A stretch of 48,108 nt of DNA from assembly GCF_004339665.1 (NCBI RefSeq), contig NZ_SMMU01000027.1:1-48108 (forward strand). Reading direction: 5' to 3'. The position numbers and the translations under genes are program-made. Of this stretch, positions 46,467 through 48,108 are shown piece by piece. Position 1 is the first letter of the stretch, and every line of letters starts with the position of its first letter. The notes under the pieces are model-generated. The model was not told where the DNA came from. It worked only from the letters and a program-made list of their open reading frames with translations, and ran no database searches. This DNA comes from Azotobacter chroococcum. GTDB taxonomy: Bacteria > Pseudomonadota > Gammaproteobacteria > Pseudomonadales > Pseudomonadaceae.

Positions 46467-47588
46467 CTAAAGAAGTTGGTGCCTCTGCTTGGCGTGATCG
46501 CCGCTCACGGAGTGGGGCTCGTAGATAAGTTGGCGGCGCCCCATGTCGAGCGTCACGCGTCCGCCAGGGCCAGTACATAGCGCGCGGAATATGCGATAGC
46601 CGTCAAGGATTGCGGTCTCCCATTGCCACAGGGGGACGATCTCGACCTCGAAGCCCTCGACGAACTCCTTGACCGTCTTCAGTAGATCCAAGTCGACGTG
46701 ATCGAGCCCCTCGAAGAACTTGAGCTGCTTGGCACGGCTGAAGACAATCGCGGAAACCGCCTCCTCTATGATGCCTGCACGCGCGCCATCCTGCGCCTCG
46801 TCGACCGTCGAGTCGCTCTTGCGCTTGGTCCGCATGAGCGCACGCACAACCGGCGACCACCCGAGATGCACCGCGTAGGCGAAGTGGAATATGTCGTGGA
46901 AGCGGTAACCATCCGGGTCTTCAATATTGTCGGTGAGTCGGTCACCGAAGTTGATGTCATTACACCGCAGGATGACGGCCCGGTGGTTGCCACGCGCGCG
47001 TTCGAGGAAGTCGACCTGCAACCGTCGAGGAAGCTGCTCCTCTACCGGGAAGGCATCGTCGAAGAGGGGCACGTAGCGCTTCTCGTCGGGCCAGCGGCTC
47101 CTAGTCTTCTCCGTGTTCCGCACGGCAGCATTGCATAGGCAGACGTCGGCATCATTGGCGATCGCCGCCAGGAGCACCCACACACGCCTCAGGGGCGTCC
47201 TTATGTCGTCGTGCCTCGATGCGCTGACCGCCGCGAGCACCTCGCCCACGGCCGCTCCGAAGTCAAGATGCTCCGGAAGCTGAGTGCTATCCGCAGCCGG
47301 GAGCGCGATCTTGTCGGGCTCGGGCAACTCCTCGAGCAGGCCGGGTACGGTGACCGCAGTGAGGCGCACGAAGTACCAGAGGAAGTCGCCAATCTCCTCA
47401 ACCACCTTCTCGCGGTAGACCGGGTAGGCATCACGCTCACGACACTTTTTCTTCAGCTCCGCGACGACGCTACCAGCTTCGCCTATCAGGCCCATTGCGA
47501 GCAGCGCGGCGTGGTCTGGCTTGTCGTTAAACTTGTCGGTCTTAGCTGCGCGCGCAGCGAATTCGAGCAGCCAGTGATTGTCCGTCAT
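46467..47588 (-). CDS. MazG-like nucleotide pyrophosphohydrolase with C-terminal helical domain
   Basis: 373 residues. The N-terminal ~110 residues are a MazG/all-alpha NTP pyrophosphatase: ALLAMGLIGEAGSVVAELKK and VVEEIGDFLWYFVRL give the ExxE...ExxD metal-site pattern. The C-terminal part (ILRCNDINFGDRLTDNI, YRFHDIFHFAYAVHLGWSPV, ARAGIIEEAVSAIVFSRAKQL) is, as I recall, a MazG_C domain noted in DNA-modification and conflict operons. It would hydrolyse (d)NTPs or modified nucleotides. AGGAG stands six bases before the ATG. It is second in a cut operon. Confidence 0.8.
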   Translation of the reverse strand: MTDNHWLLEFAARAAKTDKFNDKPDHAALLAMGLIGEAGSVVAELKKKCRERDAYPVYREKVVEEIGDFLWYFVRLTAVTVPGLLEELPEPDKIALPAADSTQLPEHLDFGAAVGEVLAAVSASRHDDIRTPLRRVWVLLAAIANDADVCLCNAAVRNTEKTRSRWPDEKRYVPLFDDAFPVEEQLPRRLQVDFLERARGNHRAVILRCNDINFGDRLTDNIEDPDGYRFHDIFHFAYAVHLGWSPVVRALMRTKRKSDSTVDEAQDGARAGIIEEAVSAIVFSRAKQLKFFEGLDHVDLDLLKTVKEFVEGFEVEIVPLWQWETAILDGYRIFRALCTGPGGRVTLDMGRRQLIYEPHSVSGDHAKQRHQLL

Positions 47589-47608
47589 AGCGCACTCCTG
47601 CGTGTAGC

Positions 47609-47699
47609 TCACTTCGCCGCAGGAGCCGCTGCTCGCTCGTGCTTTGCAAACTCCAGGGGATCACCCTGTACGCCCCATTTGCCCTCGCTCTCAAGCCAG
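47609..47699 (-). pseudogene. 3' end of an interrupted gene upstream of the MazG-like gene
   Basis: Reading from the edge of the IS towards the MazG gene gives WLESEGKWGVQGDPLEFAKH and seven more residues, then TGA. Only 29 codons remain; they end 20 bp before the next start, spacing that fits an operon partner. The rest of this gene must have been on the far side of the IS or lost. I cannot name it. Confidence 0.6.
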
Positions 47700-47749
47700 T
47701 GAACCGCCCCGGGTTTCTCGGAGGCTCCAACCTTTGAGAGGATGGAGCC

Positions 47750-48073
47750 ATGAAGACAGCAACGAAGTATTCCCCTGAAGTCCGGCAACGGGCGGTTCGC
47801 ATGGTGCTCGAGCATCAGGACGAGCACGAGTCGCAGTGGGCGGCGATCCACTCCATCGCGGCGAAGATCGGTTGCACGGCCGAAACGCTGCGCCGCTGGG
47901 TAAGGCAGGCCGAACGCGATACCGGACTTCGTGAGGGGCAGACGACGCCCGAGCGTGAACGGATCAAGGCGCTCGAGCGGGAAGTGCGTGAGCTGCGACA
48001 GGCCAACGAGATCCTGCGCAAGGCCTCGGCGTATTTTGCCCAGGCGGAGCTCGACCGCCGCTTCAAGCGATGA
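47750..48073 (+). CDS. IS3-family transposase OrfA
   Basis: 107 residues. [20 protein letters not shown], then a helix-turn-helix [21 protein letters not shown] and a leucine-zipper-like C-terminus ([22 protein letters not shown]...). This is the DNA-binding half of an IS3-type two-frame transposase. The stop overlaps the ATG of OrfB (ATGA). Confidence 0.92.
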   Translation: MKTATKYSPEVRQRAVRMVLEHQDEHESQWAAIHSIAAKIGCTAETLRRWVRQAERDTGLREGQTTPERERIKALEREVRELRQANEILRKASAYFAQAELDRRFKR

Positions 48074-48108
48074 AGGCCTTCATCGACGATCACCGCCAGG
48101 TCTACGGG
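48070..48108 (+). CDS. IS3-family transposase OrfB (partial)
   Basis: [13 protein letters not shown], the first 13 codons of the DDE-type catalytic half of the IS3 transposase, cut by the right edge. It overlaps orfA by 4 nt. Confidence 0.85.
   Translation, partial: MKAFIDDHRQVYG

Larger units (their letters stand above)
47700..48108 (+). mobile_element. IS3-family insertion sequence, left part
   Basis: The element begins near 47700 with TGAACCGCCCCGGG, which has the TG start of IS3-type ends. It encodes an orfA followed by an overlapping orfB that runs off the window. It has inserted into the gene upstream of the MazG-like gene. Confidence 0.75.

Overview
The window comes from a GC-rich gammaproteobacterium, almost certainly an Azotobacter. 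The main evidence is a vanadium nitrogenase locus (vnfH, vnfFd, vnfDGK) whose predicted proteins keep every metal-cluster ligand I can place from memory of the Azotobacter vinelandii enzyme. It also carries VnfA-type operators and sigma-54 promoters. The rest is ordinary Pseudomonas-like housekeeping and accessory genes (cbpAM, endA, csbD, asmA) with many insertion-sequence remnants and REP-like repeats.

Layout. 1-13.4 kb: an IS-interrupted diguanylate cyclase, the CbpA/CbpM co-chaperone pair, a RelB/RelE-type toxin-antitoxin, a methyltransferase, a glycosyltransferase-like protein, secreted CAP and endonuclease proteins, an orphan ClpP-like protease, CsbD, a chloroperoxidase-like hydrolase and AsmA. 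13.6-18.1 kb: a tight five-gene minus-strand operon. It encodes a leaderless substrate-binding-like protein with a Cys-Cys-Cys motif, a UreG/HypB-like G protein, an ABC ATPase without permease, a nitroreductase and a GCS2-type ligase. I know of no described system with this composition. 18.9-22 kb: a periplasmic sugar locus (DUF4432 protein and an exported GH13 glucosidase). 22.5-25.7 kb: an island of decay, with an mgtA remnant, two AT-rich genes (one HEPN-like) and a wrecked MNT/HEPN pair.

26.5-36.5 kb is the V-nitrogenase region, all on the minus strand. vnfH-vnfFd has its own sigma-54 promoter, two upstream VnfA boxes and a terminator. vnfDGK has a second sigma-54 promoter. A 159-bp MITE lies 7 bp after vnfK. 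Then comes an operon with an unknown 301-aa protein, a NifX/NafY-like cofactor protein, a PhnCDE-like ABC transporter that I infer imports vanadate, and a Nif11 small protein. It ends at a strong intrinsic terminator. The region therefore links metal uptake, cofactor handling and the enzyme.

36.8-43.2 kb: an acyltransferase, an IS5 relic, a glyoxalase-like protein, a LysR/SDR/F420-reductase-like set, a lamB relic and a HigBA toxin-antitoxin. 43.7-47.7 kb: an integron-like stretch with attC-like sites. It holds an AT-rich PIN-domain gene and a three-gene cassette of MazG-like pyrophosphohydrolase, TIR protein and a protein resembling the 5-hmdU DNA kinase helical (base-hypermodification) family. 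This looks like an anti-phage system whose first gene was cut by an IS3-family element at the right edge. Composite REP-like palindromes (GGCTCCCACG and CGTGCCCACG arms) recur at six places.
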